A stretch of DNA of 64,000 bases from Salinispora mooreana (lineage in GTDB: Bacteria; Actinomycetota; Actinomycetes; Mycobacteriales; Micromonosporaceae), in NCBI RefSeq assembly GCF_000379065.1, contig NZ_KB900614.1:4740033-4804032 (forward strand), written 5' to 3'. Each line of letters opens with the position of its first letter. Within the stretch, counting starts at the first letter, position 1. This document shows positions 56,759 through 64,000 of the stretch, piece after piece. Below the pieces are notes generated by a model. It was not told where the DNA came from. It saw only the letters and a list, made by a program, of their open reading frames with translations, and did no database searches. The position numbers were made by a program, and so were the translations under genes.

Positions 56759-56774
56759 CTGAGAACGTTCTCAG
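56759..56774. promoter_or_regulatory. LacI-type operator upstream of the second MFS gene
   Basis: CTGAGAACGTTCTCAG is a perfect 16-bp palindrome with the central AACGTT typical of LacI-family sites. It lies in the lacI/MFS divergent gap, 53 bases before the MFS start. Confidence 0.8.
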
Positions 56775-56826
56775 GGGTGTGCTCGTGCGGTCCGCCCTGA
56801 TCACCTTGCGCGAGAGGACCCCTGTC

Positions 56827-58041
56827 GTGAACAGCGTTACTACTCCGGTCGCCCCCGCTGCCCGCCCTCGGTCGGTGCTGGCCGCCCGCACCGGTGTCGC
56901 GGTGGCGTTCGCCCTCAACGGCCTCGCCATCGGGTCCTGGTTTGCCCGGGTACCGGCGGTCCGGGAGGCACTCGACCTCAGCGCGGGTCGGCTCGGGCTG
57001 CTGCTGCTCGCCATGTCGACGGGAGCGGTGGTGGCGATGCCCACCTCCGGTCTGGTCGCCCAGCGGTTGGGTACCGCCCGGACGGTGGCGCTGGGGGCCC
57101 TTCTGGTCTCCGTGGGCTTGGGGACCGCCGGTGTCTTCGCCAGCACGGCCGCCTGGCTGCCCGGGGTCGCGGTGGGCCTCTTCGCCTTCGGCTACGGCAC
57201 CGGCACCTGGGATGTCGCGATGAACATCGAGGGCGCTGTCGTGGAGCGACGGCTCGGCCGTACGATCATGCCTCGGTTCCACGCCGCGTGGAGCCTGGGT
57301 TCAGTGGCCGGGGCCGGCCTCGGTGCGGTGACCGCTCAGGTGGGGCTGGCGGTGGCCGTCCACCTACCGCTGACTGCCGGGGCGGTGCTGGTCGGCGCGG
57401 TGTTCGGCGCCCGGGCCTTCCTGCCGGTCTCCGAGACAACGCCGGCCGCCGACGGAGTCTCCCCGGCAGCCCGCCGCCGGGCGTTGATGGCCGCCTGGCG
57501 GGAACCACGGACCCTGCTGATCGGTCTGTTTGTACTGGTCGCGGCGTTCAGCGAAGGGGCTGCCACCGACTGGGTCGCGGTCGCGTTCGTGGACGGCTAC
57601 GGCGTCACCGAGGCGGCCGGAGCCGCCGTCTACGGCGTGTTCGTGATCGGCATGACCATCGGCCGGACCGTCGGCACCCTCGCCTTGGACCGCTGGGGCC
57701 GGGTGTCCGTGCTCGGCACCACGATCCTGCTCGCCGTGGTCGGCGTGAGCGTGGCGGTGCTGGCCGGTTCCGGGCCGGTTGCGGTCGCCGGCGTGGCGTT
57801 GTGGGGCCTCGGTATCGCCCTCAGCTTCCCGGTGGGGATGAGCGCAGCGGCCGACGAGGAGGAGCACGCCCCGGCCCGGGTCAGCGTGGTGGCCGTGATC
57901 GGCTACACCGCGTTCCTTGCCGGAGCGCCCCTGTTGGGCCTGATCGGGGATCGGGTCGGGACGCTGCACGCCCTGTTGGTCGTGCCGATTCTGCTACTGC
58001 CGTCGCTGGCGTTGCTGCCGGCTACCCGCCCTCCTCGTTGA
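56827..58041 (+). CDS. MFS transporter (second copy)
   Basis: A 404-residue major facilitator, 12 helices, near-duplicate of the copy at 53729 over its whole length (RSVLAARTGV..FALNGLAIGSW; YGTGTWDVAMNIEGAVVERR; FSEGAATDWVAVAFVDGYGV). The GTG at 56827 follows GAGAGG. It is controlled by the divergent LacI regulator through the 56759 palindrome. It ends cleanly after ATRPPR. The substrate is probably a sugar or related compound; that is inference from LacI. Confidence 0.88.
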   Translation: MNSVTTPVAPAARPRSVLAARTGVAVAFALNGLAIGSWFARVPAVREALDLSAGRLGLLLLAMSTGAVVAMPTSGLVAQRLGTARTVALGALLVSVGLGTAGVFASTAAWLPGVAVGLFAFGYGTGTWDVAMNIEGAVVERRLGRTIMPRFHAAWSLGSVAGAGLGAVTAQVGLAVAVHLPLTAGAVLVGAVFGARAFLPVSETTPAADGVSPAARRRALMAAWREPRTLLIGLFVLVAAFSEGAATDWVAVAFVDGYGVTEAAGAAVYGVFVIGMTIGRTVGTLALDRWGRVSVLGTTILLAVVGVSVAVLAGSGPVAVAGVALWGLGIALSFPVGMSAAADEEEHAPARVSVVAVIGYTAFLAGAPLLGLIGDRVGTLHALLVVPILLLPSLALLPATRPPR

Positions 58042-58224
58042 CTGCCCGATCTACGTGGCCGTCGTGGCGGTGGCAACCGACGTGTCGCTGGGCCGCACCC
58101 TGCTGGCGTGCCTGGTCGTCGCGTTCGCGGGGCGGGGCACACGCTGATTGACCGCAGGTGTTCCTCGCCGATTTCGGACATCCGGCCTCGGACCGGAGCC
58201 GCGGCGCGTACTTTGACGGCCAAG

Positions 58225-58244
58225 GGGTGGTGTTGACACCACCC
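58225..58244. promoter_or_regulatory. 20-bp palindrome upstream of the Hyi-like gene
   Basis: GGGTGGTGT (58225-58233) and ACACCACCC (58236-58244) are perfect arms around TG. It is 39 bases before the start codon, in the position of an operator. The rest of the 241-base gap shows nothing else. Confidence 0.6.
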
Positions 58245-58282
58245 GACCGCTGCCCGAGCCACCGCCGGACCGCGCGCGACGA

Positions 58283-59077
58283 ATGAAGCGGGGCATCGTG
58301 AGCATCAAGCAAAGTTTCGCCTGGTGGTCGTTCGCGGAGGCGCCGCAGCAGGTGCCCGACCTGCTGCGGCAGGCCGCGACCATCGGTTACCAGGGCGTCG
58401 AATTCCTGCCCCGCGACCGTTGGCAGGAGGCCTACGACCTGGGCCTGGAACTGACGGTAATCGACGGTCACGAGTGCGTTGAGGTCGGCTTCAGCGATCG
58501 GGCCAATCACCGGGCACTGGCCGATGAGGTATGCCGCAACCTGGAGATCGCGATCGCGGGAGGGGTGCGGAACCTTGCGGTCGCCTCGGGTAACTGGTCC
58601 GGCCCTCCGCATGACGGGATCAGCATCTGTGCCGAGGGCCTGGCACCCCTCGCGGCCGAAGCCGAGGCCGCCGATGTGGGGCTGCTGCTGGAACCGCTCA
58701 ACACGAAGGTGGACCACGTCGGGCACGAGTGCGACTCCACGGACTGGGCGGCGGCGGTCATCGAACGGGTCGGCTCGCCAGCCCTGCGGATGCTCTACGA
58801 CATGTACCACATGCAGATCATGGAAGGTGACCTTATTCGGACAATAAGGAATACGTTTCCGCTTATCGGCCACGTTCACGTGGCCGGTGTGCCGGGCAGA
58901 GCCGAACTCGACGACCGCCAGGAGGTGAACTGGCGAGCGATCGCCGCGGTGCTGCGGGAGCAGGACTACCCCGGGTACGTGACCCACGAGTTCATCCCGC
59001 AGGGCGAGCCGGTCGCCGCACTACGGCAGGCCTTCGGAGTCTTCGCCCAGCCGGCGGCCCAGGCCGCCCGCAGTTGA
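58283..59077 (+). CDS. Hydroxypyruvate-isomerase-like TIM-barrel protein
   Basis: A 264-residue xylose-isomerase-like TIM barrel (AP endonuclease 2 family, Hyi/YgbM type). Metal-ligand and catalytic positions are visible: GLLLEPLNTKVDHVGHE (Glu), LYDMYHMQIMEGDL (Asp, His), GHVHVAGVPGRAELDD, and the late YVTHEFIPQG (Glu). Members isomerise hydroxypyruvate or related C3-C4 sugar acids. The ATG at 58283 is used; GTG 12 bases on is possible. The PucR gene nearby may fit purine or glyoxylate metabolism, but the flavoprotein lies between them. Confidence 0.85.
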   Translation: MKRGIVSIKQSFAWWSFAEAPQQVPDLLRQAATIGYQGVEFLPRDRWQEAYDLGLELTVIDGHECVEVGFSDRANHRALADEVCRNLEIAIAGGVRNLAVASGNWSGPPHDGISICAEGLAPLAAEAEAADVGLLLEPLNTKVDHVGHECDSTDWAAAVIERVGSPALRMLYDMYHMQIMEGDLIRTIRNTFPLIGHVHVAGVPGRAELDDRQEVNWRAIAAVLREQDYPGYVTHEFIPQGEPVAALRQAFGVFAQPAAQAARS

Positions 59078-59194
59078 CCGGGCATCCGCAGCTGACCCGG
59101 GCGTCCCGACCGCGCCCGATCGCGGTACGGGTCGACGTCGCCTACGGAAGGTGGATGGCTACCTCCGAACGGTGGCCCCGCCCGGCATCGCCGG

Positions 59195-60850
59195 TCAGCT
59201 GATCTGGCGGGCGGCGGCGCGGCCGGCGACCCGGCCGGAGAAGAGACAGCCGCCGAGGAAGGAGCCCTCCAGGGCGTTGTAGCCCATCATGCCGCCACCA
59301 CCGAACCCGGCGACCTCGCCGGCGGCGTAGAGGCCGGAGAAGGCGTCACCGTCGCGGGTTCGGCAGCGACCGTCCAGGTCGGTCTCCAGCCCACCGAGGG
59401 TCTTGCGGGAGAGGACGTTGAGCCGTACGGCGATCAACGGCCCGGCCCTCGGATCCAGGAGGCGATGCGGCGCGGCGACCCGTAGGAGTCGGTCACCGCG
59501 GTAGGCGCGGGCGGAGCGAATCGCCTTGACCTGGGCATCCTTGCAGAAGGTGTTGATGAGCTGATGGTCTCGTTCGGTGACGAGCGTACGGATCCGGTCG
59601 ACCTCGATCGCCGGCACGTCCGGGTCGGCGATGCGGTTCATCCCGGCGACGAGGTCGTCGAGGATGTCCGCGACGACGAAGTCCTCGCCGTGCCGCTTGA
59701 ACGCCTCGATCGGCCCGGGAGCACCGGCCCGCACCCGGGACAGCAGCAGCTTGAGGTCCTTGCCGGTGAGGTCGGGGTTCTGCTCCGAGCCGGAGAGCGC
59801 GAACTCCTTTTCGATGATCTTCTGGGTGAGCAGGAACCATGAGTAGTCGTAGCCGCTGTGGCGCAGGTGGCGCAGGGTGCCGAGGGTGTCGAAGCCGGGG
59901 AAGTACGGAGCCGGCAGCCGGTTGCCGGCGGCGTCCAGCCAGAGCGAGGAGGGGCCGGGCAGAATGCGAATTCCATGGTTCTCCCAGATCGGATCCCAGT
60001 TTCGTAGCCCTTCGACGTAGTGCCACATCCGGTCCGGGTTGATGATGTTGGCGCCGGCCTCCTCGGCGATGCCCAGCATCCGGCCGTCCACGTGGGCCGG
60101 CACTCCGGCCACCATCCGCTTCGGCGGGCTGCCGAGCCGCGCCGGCCACGCCCGGCGGATCAGGTCGTGGTTGCCGCCAATCCCGCCGCTGGTGACGATG
60201 AGGGCCTGGGCGCGGGCCTGGAACTCGCCGACCACGGTGCGGCTGCTCGGCCGGCCTCGCTCGGCCGTGGTCGGCTCCAGCCGGCTGCCGTGCACCCCGA
60301 CCACCGCACCGGCTTCCACGAGTAGCCCGTCAACCTGATGGCGGAACGCGAACCGGATCCGGCCGGTGTCGGCGTGCGCCCGTACCCGTCGCTCGAACGG
60401 TTCCACCACCCCGGGACCGGTGCCCCAGGTGATGTGGAACCGCGGAACCGAGTTGCCGTGCCCACCGGGCCGGCCGTCTCCGCGTTCGGCCCAGCCGACC
60501 ACCGGGAAGAAGCGATGCCCGTACTGCCGCAGCCAGGATCGTTTCTCTCCGGCGGCGAACTCCAGGTATGCCTCGGCCCAGGCACGCGGCCACCGGTCCT
60601 CCTCACGGTCGAACTGGGCGCTGCCGAACCAGTCCTGCCGGGCCAGCTCAAGGGAGTCCCGAACGCCCATCCGCCGCTGCTCGGGGCTGTCCACCAGGAA
60701 CAGCCCGCCCAGGCTCCAGAACGCCTGCCCGCCCAGGTTCTGCTCCCCCTCCTGGTCAACGAGGAGCACACTCCGGCCGAGGTCTGCTGCCTCGGCGGCG
60801 GCGACCAGCCCGGCCAGACCGGCTCCGACCACGACGACGTCAGCTTCCAC
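59195..60850 (-). CDS. FAD-binding dehydrogenase (KSTD/fumarate-reductase family)
   Basis: A 551-residue flavoprotein. N-terminal VVVVGAGLAGLVAAAEAADLG binds FAD, and the C-terminal GLYAAGEVAGFGGGGMMGYNALEGSFLGGCLFSG closes the FAD site. The middle cap domain resembles 3-ketosteroid delta-1-dehydrogenase-like FAD-binding dehydrogenases of unknown substrate. The GTG at 60850 follows TAGGAGG. It is divergent from the PucR regulator across 190 bases with no clear palindrome. Confidence 0.88.
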   Translation of the reverse strand: MEADVVVVGAGLAGLVAAAEAADLGRSVLLVDQEGEQNLGGQAFWSLGGLFLVDSPEQRRMGVRDSLELARQDWFGSAQFDREEDRWPRAWAEAYLEFAAGEKRSWLRQYGHRFFPVVGWAERGDGRPGGHGNSVPRFHITWGTGPGVVEPFERRVRAHADTGRIRFAFRHQVDGLLVEAGAVVGVHGSRLEPTTAERGRPSSRTVVGEFQARAQALIVTSGGIGGNHDLIRRAWPARLGSPPKRMVAGVPAHVDGRMLGIAEEAGANIINPDRMWHYVEGLRNWDPIWENHGIRILPGPSSLWLDAAGNRLPAPYFPGFDTLGTLRHLRHSGYDYSWFLLTQKIIEKEFALSGSEQNPDLTGKDLKLLLSRVRAGAPGPIEAFKRHGEDFVVADILDDLVAGMNRIADPDVPAIEVDRIRTLVTERDHQLINTFCKDAQVKAIRSARAYRGDRLLRVAAPHRLLDPRAGPLIAVRLNVLSRKTLGGLETDLDGRCRTRDGDAFSGLYAAGEVAGFGGGGMMGYNALEGSFLGGCLFSGRVAGRAAARQIS

Positions 60851-61042
60851 GGATGCCTCCTATCGGTGGGGGCGGGCATCGACCCGCTTCCGGGCCGATC
60901 GCGGGAGCGGGGCGGCGCCGGGGGTTGTCCCACCGTGCCGCAGCCGATCGGGCGACGCCACCAGTTCCGCGCTGGGTGAGCATGAGTATTGTCAACCCGC
61001 GCGGTTCGTGGTCGGTCGGGCCGGCTGGCAGTGCGAGGGGCG

Positions 61043-62260
61043 GTGACCGGGGTGGGCCTCGCGGAACGGCTGGTCGTATACCGAATGCTCACCGAGCGTA
61101 GCCCGACCCTCGTGGACGAGATGGTCGGCGCGGTGGTCGACCAGGTTCCGATCTACCGTGAACTCAGCGACACCCAACTTGGGGAGGTCACCGCCATCGC
61201 CCAGTGGGCCGTCACCCGGCTCACCGAGATGTGGGTTGACGGCACCCGGCTGAGCGCCCGGGACATCAGCCGCTTCCGGGGCATCGGCGCCACCCGCGCC
61301 ACGGACGGTCGGCCACTGCTGGCGGTGCTGCGCGCCTACCGGGTCGCGGCGGCCGTCATCACGGACGCCGTCGCCGAGCATGCCCCGCCCGGGCTGACCG
61401 TCGCCGACCTCGCCGCTCTGGTGCAGGCCCTCGTCGCCGCGCTCGACGAGCTGTCCGAGGCGCTGGCCAACGGCTACCAGCACAAGGCCGCCGAGTTGAT
61501 CACCGACCGGCGTCGACTGATCGACGAGTTTCTGCACGATCTGCTCGCCGGTCGCCAGACCTCGCCCGGCGCCCTCGCCGACCGTACCGAGCAGCTCAAC
61601 GTCCGCGTTCCCGCCAGCTTCGGTCTTCTCCTCGCCGTCGGCGACCCGACGAGTCCGGAGACCCACCCGGCCCGCGTCGCCGCGCTCGTTGCGTCTCCAG
61701 CCATCGGCGCGGACCACGGCCCGGTCGACCTGGGTACCGGTGCGCTGCTGAGCACGGTGCGGGCCGGCGCGGGTGTCCTGCTGCTCCCGGACGAGCACGA
61801 TCAGTCCGCGGTGGCGGCGGCCGTCGCCGCGGGCGGTTGGCGGGCCTGTCTGATCAGCGGCGCTTCCCCGGCGACCCTGCCCCAGGACTACCGGGCTGCG
61901 GTCGCCGCGCTCGAGCACGCACCCGTGGCGGCGTTCGCCCGCCGGACCGTGCTCGACCGCGGCGACGCGCTCACCGTTGCGGTACTGCACGGTGCGCCCC
62001 CCGTTGACCGTGCCGCCCTGCACGCCGCGGTCCTCGGGCCGGTGCTCACCCCCGCCAACGCCCACCTGCTCGAAGGCCTGCATGCGTACCTCACGCACGG
62101 GTCGGCGATCGAGGCCGCGACCGCGGTCGGACTGCACCCGCAGACCATGCGCCATCGGCTCCGCCGGCTCACCGAGCTCACCGGCCGCAGCCTGACCCAC
62201 TCCTGGGACCGGCTCGTGCTCGCGGTGACGCACGCCTCACTCCCGCCCCCGGGGCGGTGA
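61043..62260 (+). CDS. PucR-family transcriptional regulator
   Basis: A 405-residue protein with the C-terminal PucR helix-turn-helix: LLEGLHAYLTHGSAIEAATA, then LHPQTMRHRLRRLTELTGRSL. The middle is a GGDEF-like/PucR sensory domain and the N terminus a helical RsbR-like bundle (VDEMVGAVVDQVPIYRELSD). PucR types activate purine or other catabolic genes. The start is uncertain: GTG at 61043 has GAGGGG only two bases away, and GTG at 61052 has better spacing. It probably controls the divergent flavoprotein gene. Confidence 0.87.
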   Translation: MTGVGLAERLVVYRMLTERSPTLVDEMVGAVVDQVPIYRELSDTQLGEVTAIAQWAVTRLTEMWVDGTRLSARDISRFRGIGATRATDGRPLLAVLRAYRVAAAVITDAVAEHAPPGLTVADLAALVQALVAALDELSEALANGYQHKAAELITDRRRLIDEFLHDLLAGRQTSPGALADRTEQLNVRVPASFGLLLAVGDPTSPETHPARVAALVASPAIGADHGPVDLGTGALLSTVRAGAGVLLLPDEHDQSAVAAAVAAGGWRACLISGASPATLPQDYRAAVAALEHAPVAAFARRTVLDRGDALTVAVLHGAPPVDRAALHAAVLGPVLTPANAHLLEGLHAYLTHGSAIEAATAVGLHPQTMRHRLRRLTELTGRSLTHSWDRLVLAVTHASLPPPGR

Positions 62261-62396
62261 GCCGCCCGCCCCGCGGGCCTGGCTCCCACCCGCCGACGGC
62301 GCACCCTCAGCACGGCATCAGGGGGCGTACAGATGGCGCTCAGCCAAGGGTGGTGCACTGGAGGCCGGCGGCGCCGGAGCTTCAAGGAGGAGCGGC

Positions 62397-62741
62397 ATGG
62401 GCTGGTTCAGTCGGAAGCGGTCGCGTACCTGGGGATCTGACGGCGTGCCGACGAAGCTCGACCGGGAGGGCACCCGCGCGGACCTGGTGGCGCTGGAGCA
62501 GTTCGTCGCCAGCCGGACCGGGGTCGAGTTCTACCTGGAGCCGGAGACGACGGCGACGGACACGACGGTGGTGGCGATCGCTCACGACGGTGAGTGGATC
62601 CGCCGTCGTACCAGGTCACCACGGGTTGCCGCGGAGCTTGCCCGCCGGCTGGCCCTGCCGCTGTACGAAGCGGCCAAGGTGGGCTATCCGGAGCGGATGC
62701 GCGCCTGGAACCGGGCCCACCCGGAACGGCGTCTTCGGTAG
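62397..62741 (+). CDS. Conserved actinobacterial hypothetical protein
   Basis: A 114-residue soluble protein: MGWFSRKRS start, then TKLDREGTRADLVALEQFVASR, a beta segment GVEFYLEPETTATDTTVVAIAHDGEW, RRRTRSPRVAAELARRL and GYPERMRAWNR. This pattern recurs in actinobacterial proteins of unknown function. AAGGAGGAG supports the start. A perfect 10-bp hairpin follows, so it is a monocistronic gene. Confidence 0.8.
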   Translation: MGWFSRKRSRTWGSDGVPTKLDREGTRADLVALEQFVASRTGVEFYLEPETTATDTTVVAIAHDGEWIRRRTRSPRVAAELARRLALPLYEAAKVGYPERMRAWNRAHPERRLR

Positions 62742-62747
62742 CCGCCG

Positions 62748-62776
62748 CACCTCCCGGGCCGTGGCTCCGGGAGGTG
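62748..62776 (+). terminator. Terminator after the small conserved gene
   Basis: CACCTCCCGG (62748-62757) pairs perfectly with CCGGGAGGTG (62767-62776), nine-base loop, seven bases after the stop and before the cobN riboswitch. Confidence 0.8.
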
Positions 62777-62841
62777 GTCGACTGTGGGTCTCCCCTCCCG
62801 TCGTTGACCGGGACGTATTGGTGTGGCAGAGTTCGCGGCCG

Positions 62842-62990
62842 GACGGCAGTGAAGGAAGCCGGTGTGAATCCGGCGCGGTCCCGCCACTGTCACCGGGGAG
62901 TGATCCTCCTTGTGGAGCCACGACCGTGCGTCGCGCGGTTGGAAGGCCGGGGGTGAGCATCGATCCGGGAGCCAGGATACTTCGGCCGTC
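62842..62990 (+). promoter_or_regulatory. Cobalamin (B12) riboswitch upstream of cobN
   Basis: P1 is GACGGC (62842-62847) with GCCGTC (62985-62990). Inside are GGAAGCCGGTGTGAATCCGG, CCCGCCACTGTCACCGGGGA and the B12 box GGGAGCCAGGATAC at about 62967-62980. These are the conserved cobalamin aptamer parts. It precedes a 27-codon ORF and cobN, so B12 should switch off its own cobalt insertion step. Confidence 0.95.
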
Positions 62991-63027
62991 GTTGCACCCC
63001 AGGGCGTGGATACCCGAGGAGGACCCG

Positions 63028-63111
63028 ATGACGCGCAGCATCTCACCCATTGACATGTGTCGCATCAACCCGGCGGGTGGCGGTATGCCCGCGACCGGTC
63101 CGCGCGGTTGA
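63028..63111 (+). CDS. 27-residue leader peptide between riboswitch and cobN
   Basis: ATG at 63028 has GAGGAGG seven bases upstream, the best ribosome site in this leader, and reads 27 codons to TGA 63109-63111. The peptide starts MTRSISPIDMCRINPAGGG and contains one Cys and three Met. It lies 37 bases after the aptamer and 125 bases before cobN. The strong RBS suggests it is translated. It could couple or attenuate cobN expression, or be a small metal-related peptide. Confidence 0.55.
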   Translation: MTRSISPIDMCRINPAGGGMPATGPRG

Positions 63112-63236
63112 TCGCTGCCTGACGCGCTCAGTCGGCCGCCCGGTCGGGCGGCCCGAGACGGCGTCCGCGACGTCGAATCTTCTCCCGTTTCGCTGAGCTC
63201 GCACCTCGGCGCGGGCGTCACTCACCGGAGTTTGCC

Positions 63237-64000
63237 GTGCGCATTCTGCTGCTCTCCACCGCCGACACCGACCTGCTCGCCGCGCGGGCCAGCGGGGCCG
63301 ACTATCGCCTGGCCAACCCGACCCGAGTAGCCGTTGACGGCGTCCCGGAACTGCTCGACGGCGTGGACCTGGCCGTCGTACGCCTGCTCGGCGGCCGAGC
63401 CGCATGGCCGGACGGATTGGCCGCGGTCCTCGCCTCGGACGTGCCAACGGTGGTGCTGGGCGGGGAGAGCGTCCCCGACGCCGAGCTGACCGCCGCCTCC
63501 ACCGTGCCCTCCGGTGTCACCACCCAAGCCCTCTCCTACCTGGTCGAGGGGGGCCCGGAGAACCTGGCGCAGCTGGCCCGGTTCCTCTCGGACACGGTGC
63601 TGCTCACCGGTGAGGGGTTCGCGCCCCCCGCACCGACCCCGGCCTACGGGATGCACGGTGACTGGTCGACCGACCCGGACCGACCGACCGTCGGGATCGT
63701 CTTCTACCGCGCGCACGCGCTCGCCGGCAACACTGCCTTCGTGGACACGCTCGCCGACGCGGTGGAGGCCGCGGGGGGCAACGCGGCGCCGATCTTCTGC
63801 GGCTCGCTGCGCGGGCTGACCGCCGGCACCGGCCCACTGGAACTCTTCGCCCGCTGCGACGCGCTGCTGGTCACCGTGCTCGCCGCTGGGGGCACGGTGG
63901 CCGCCGACGCGGCCGGCGGTGGCGACGAGGACGCCTGGGACGTGGGCGCACTCGCCGCCCTCGACCTGCCGGTCATCCAGGCGCTCTGTCTCACCAGCAC
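63237..64000 (+). CDS. cobN: Cobaltochelatase subunit CobN (5' part, runs off the window)
   Basis: About 254 N-terminal residues are visible; the full family protein is around 1,200. It begins VRILLLSTADTDLLAARASG (GTG at 63237, GGAG upstream). It includes PTRVAVDGVPELLDGVDLAVVRLLGG, LLTGEGFAPPAPTPAYGMHG, TVGIVFYRAHALAGNTAFVD and ALLVTVLAAGGTVAADAAGG, which follow actinobacterial CobN. With CobS/T or ChlI/D-type partners it inserts Co2+ into hydrogenobyrinate diamide using ATP in the aerobic B12 pathway. The frame is open to the last base. Confidence 0.93.
   Translation, partial: MRILLLSTADTDLLAARASGADYRLANPTRVAVDGVPELLDGVDLAVVRLLGGRAAWPDGLAAVLASDVPTVVLGGESVPDAELTAASTVPSGVTTQALSYLVEGGPENLAQLARFLSDTVLLTGEGFAPPAPTPAYGMHGDWSTDPDRPTVGIVFYRAHALAGNTAFVDTLADAVEAAGGNAAPIFCGSLRGLTAGTGPLELFARCDALLVTVLAAGGTVAADAAGGGDEDAWDVGALAALDLPVIQALCLTS

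Noticed and set aside
58053..58145. Short hydrophobic ORF after the second MFS gene
   Set aside because: No ribosome site and no recognisable motif; it is probably chance open frame in GC-rich DNA.
57288..58151. Plus-strand ORF overlapping the second MFS gene in another frame
   Set aside because: Arg/Gly-rich low-complexity shadow of the transporter with no motif.

Overview
The window is high-GC DNA with many GTG starts and short GTGA/ATGA overlaps between neighbouring genes. It carries a desferrioxamine cluster, IdeR-type iron boxes, an ECF sigma/anti-sigma pair, Tat signals and a DivIVA-like coiled-coil protein. Together these point to a filamentous actinobacterium, most likely a Micromonosporaceae member (Salinispora or Micromonospora type). 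That genus-level placement is inference.

Layout. 0.1-3.3 kb: a PadR regulator, a radical SAM enzyme with the cysteine layout of archaeal tetraether synthase (Tes, COG1964), and a coupled Cys-rich methyltransferase. 3.4-6.1 kb: a B12 riboswitch and the cobalt importer cbiMNQO. 6.2-10.2 kb (minus strand): ECF sigma factor, zinc-finger anti-sigma factor, copper chaperone PCuAC, Tat-exported DyP peroxidase and CopC. 10.3-11.6 kb: a MalY/PatB-type C-S lyase. 11.6-14.5 kb: an ABC-2 exporter behind a TetR-like operator that has no adjacent TetR gene. 14.6-17.1 kb: a lipoprotein, a BASS transporter and a TetR regulator. 17.1-20.2 kb: a divergent alkyl-DHAP-synthase-like oxidase and glpD sharing a 19-bp operator. 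20.3-23.0 kb: small membrane and stress-type proteins, one of them frameshifted. 23.2-27.3 kb: a two-component system with a GerMN lipoprotein, then the DivIVA-like protein.

27.4-42.7 kb is the iron region. It holds an IdeR-boxed siderophore-interacting flavoprotein, a TetR/acyltransferase pair, and a siderophore ABC importer whose last gene is a penicillin-acylase/GNAT fusion. Diverging from the importer at a second IdeR box is a binding lipoprotein followed by desABCD. The importer, reductase, synthesis enzymes and fusion acylase together describe making, importing, releasing and perhaps acyl-remodelling a hydroxamate siderophore.

42.8-45.8 kb: modABC with an HTH-TOBE regulator. 46.1-49.7 kb: zur, a GCS2-type ligase and an asparagine-synthase-like amidotransferase. 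49.7-52.5 kb: a second ABC-2 exporter paralogous to the first, behind a divergent spacer with two strong tandem hairpins. 52.6-53.5 kb: an unknown protein with five 11-residue amphipathic repeats. 53.7-58.0 kb: two near-duplicate MFS transporters flanking an internally shortened Vat-type acetyltransferase and a LacI regulator. 58.3-62.7 kb: a Hyi-like TIM-barrel protein, a flavoprotein dehydrogenase, a PucR regulator and a small conserved protein. 62.8-64 kb: a second B12 riboswitch, a 27-codon leader ORF and the start of cobN, which runs off the window.

No tRNA, rRNA, CRISPR array, transposase or integrase was seen.
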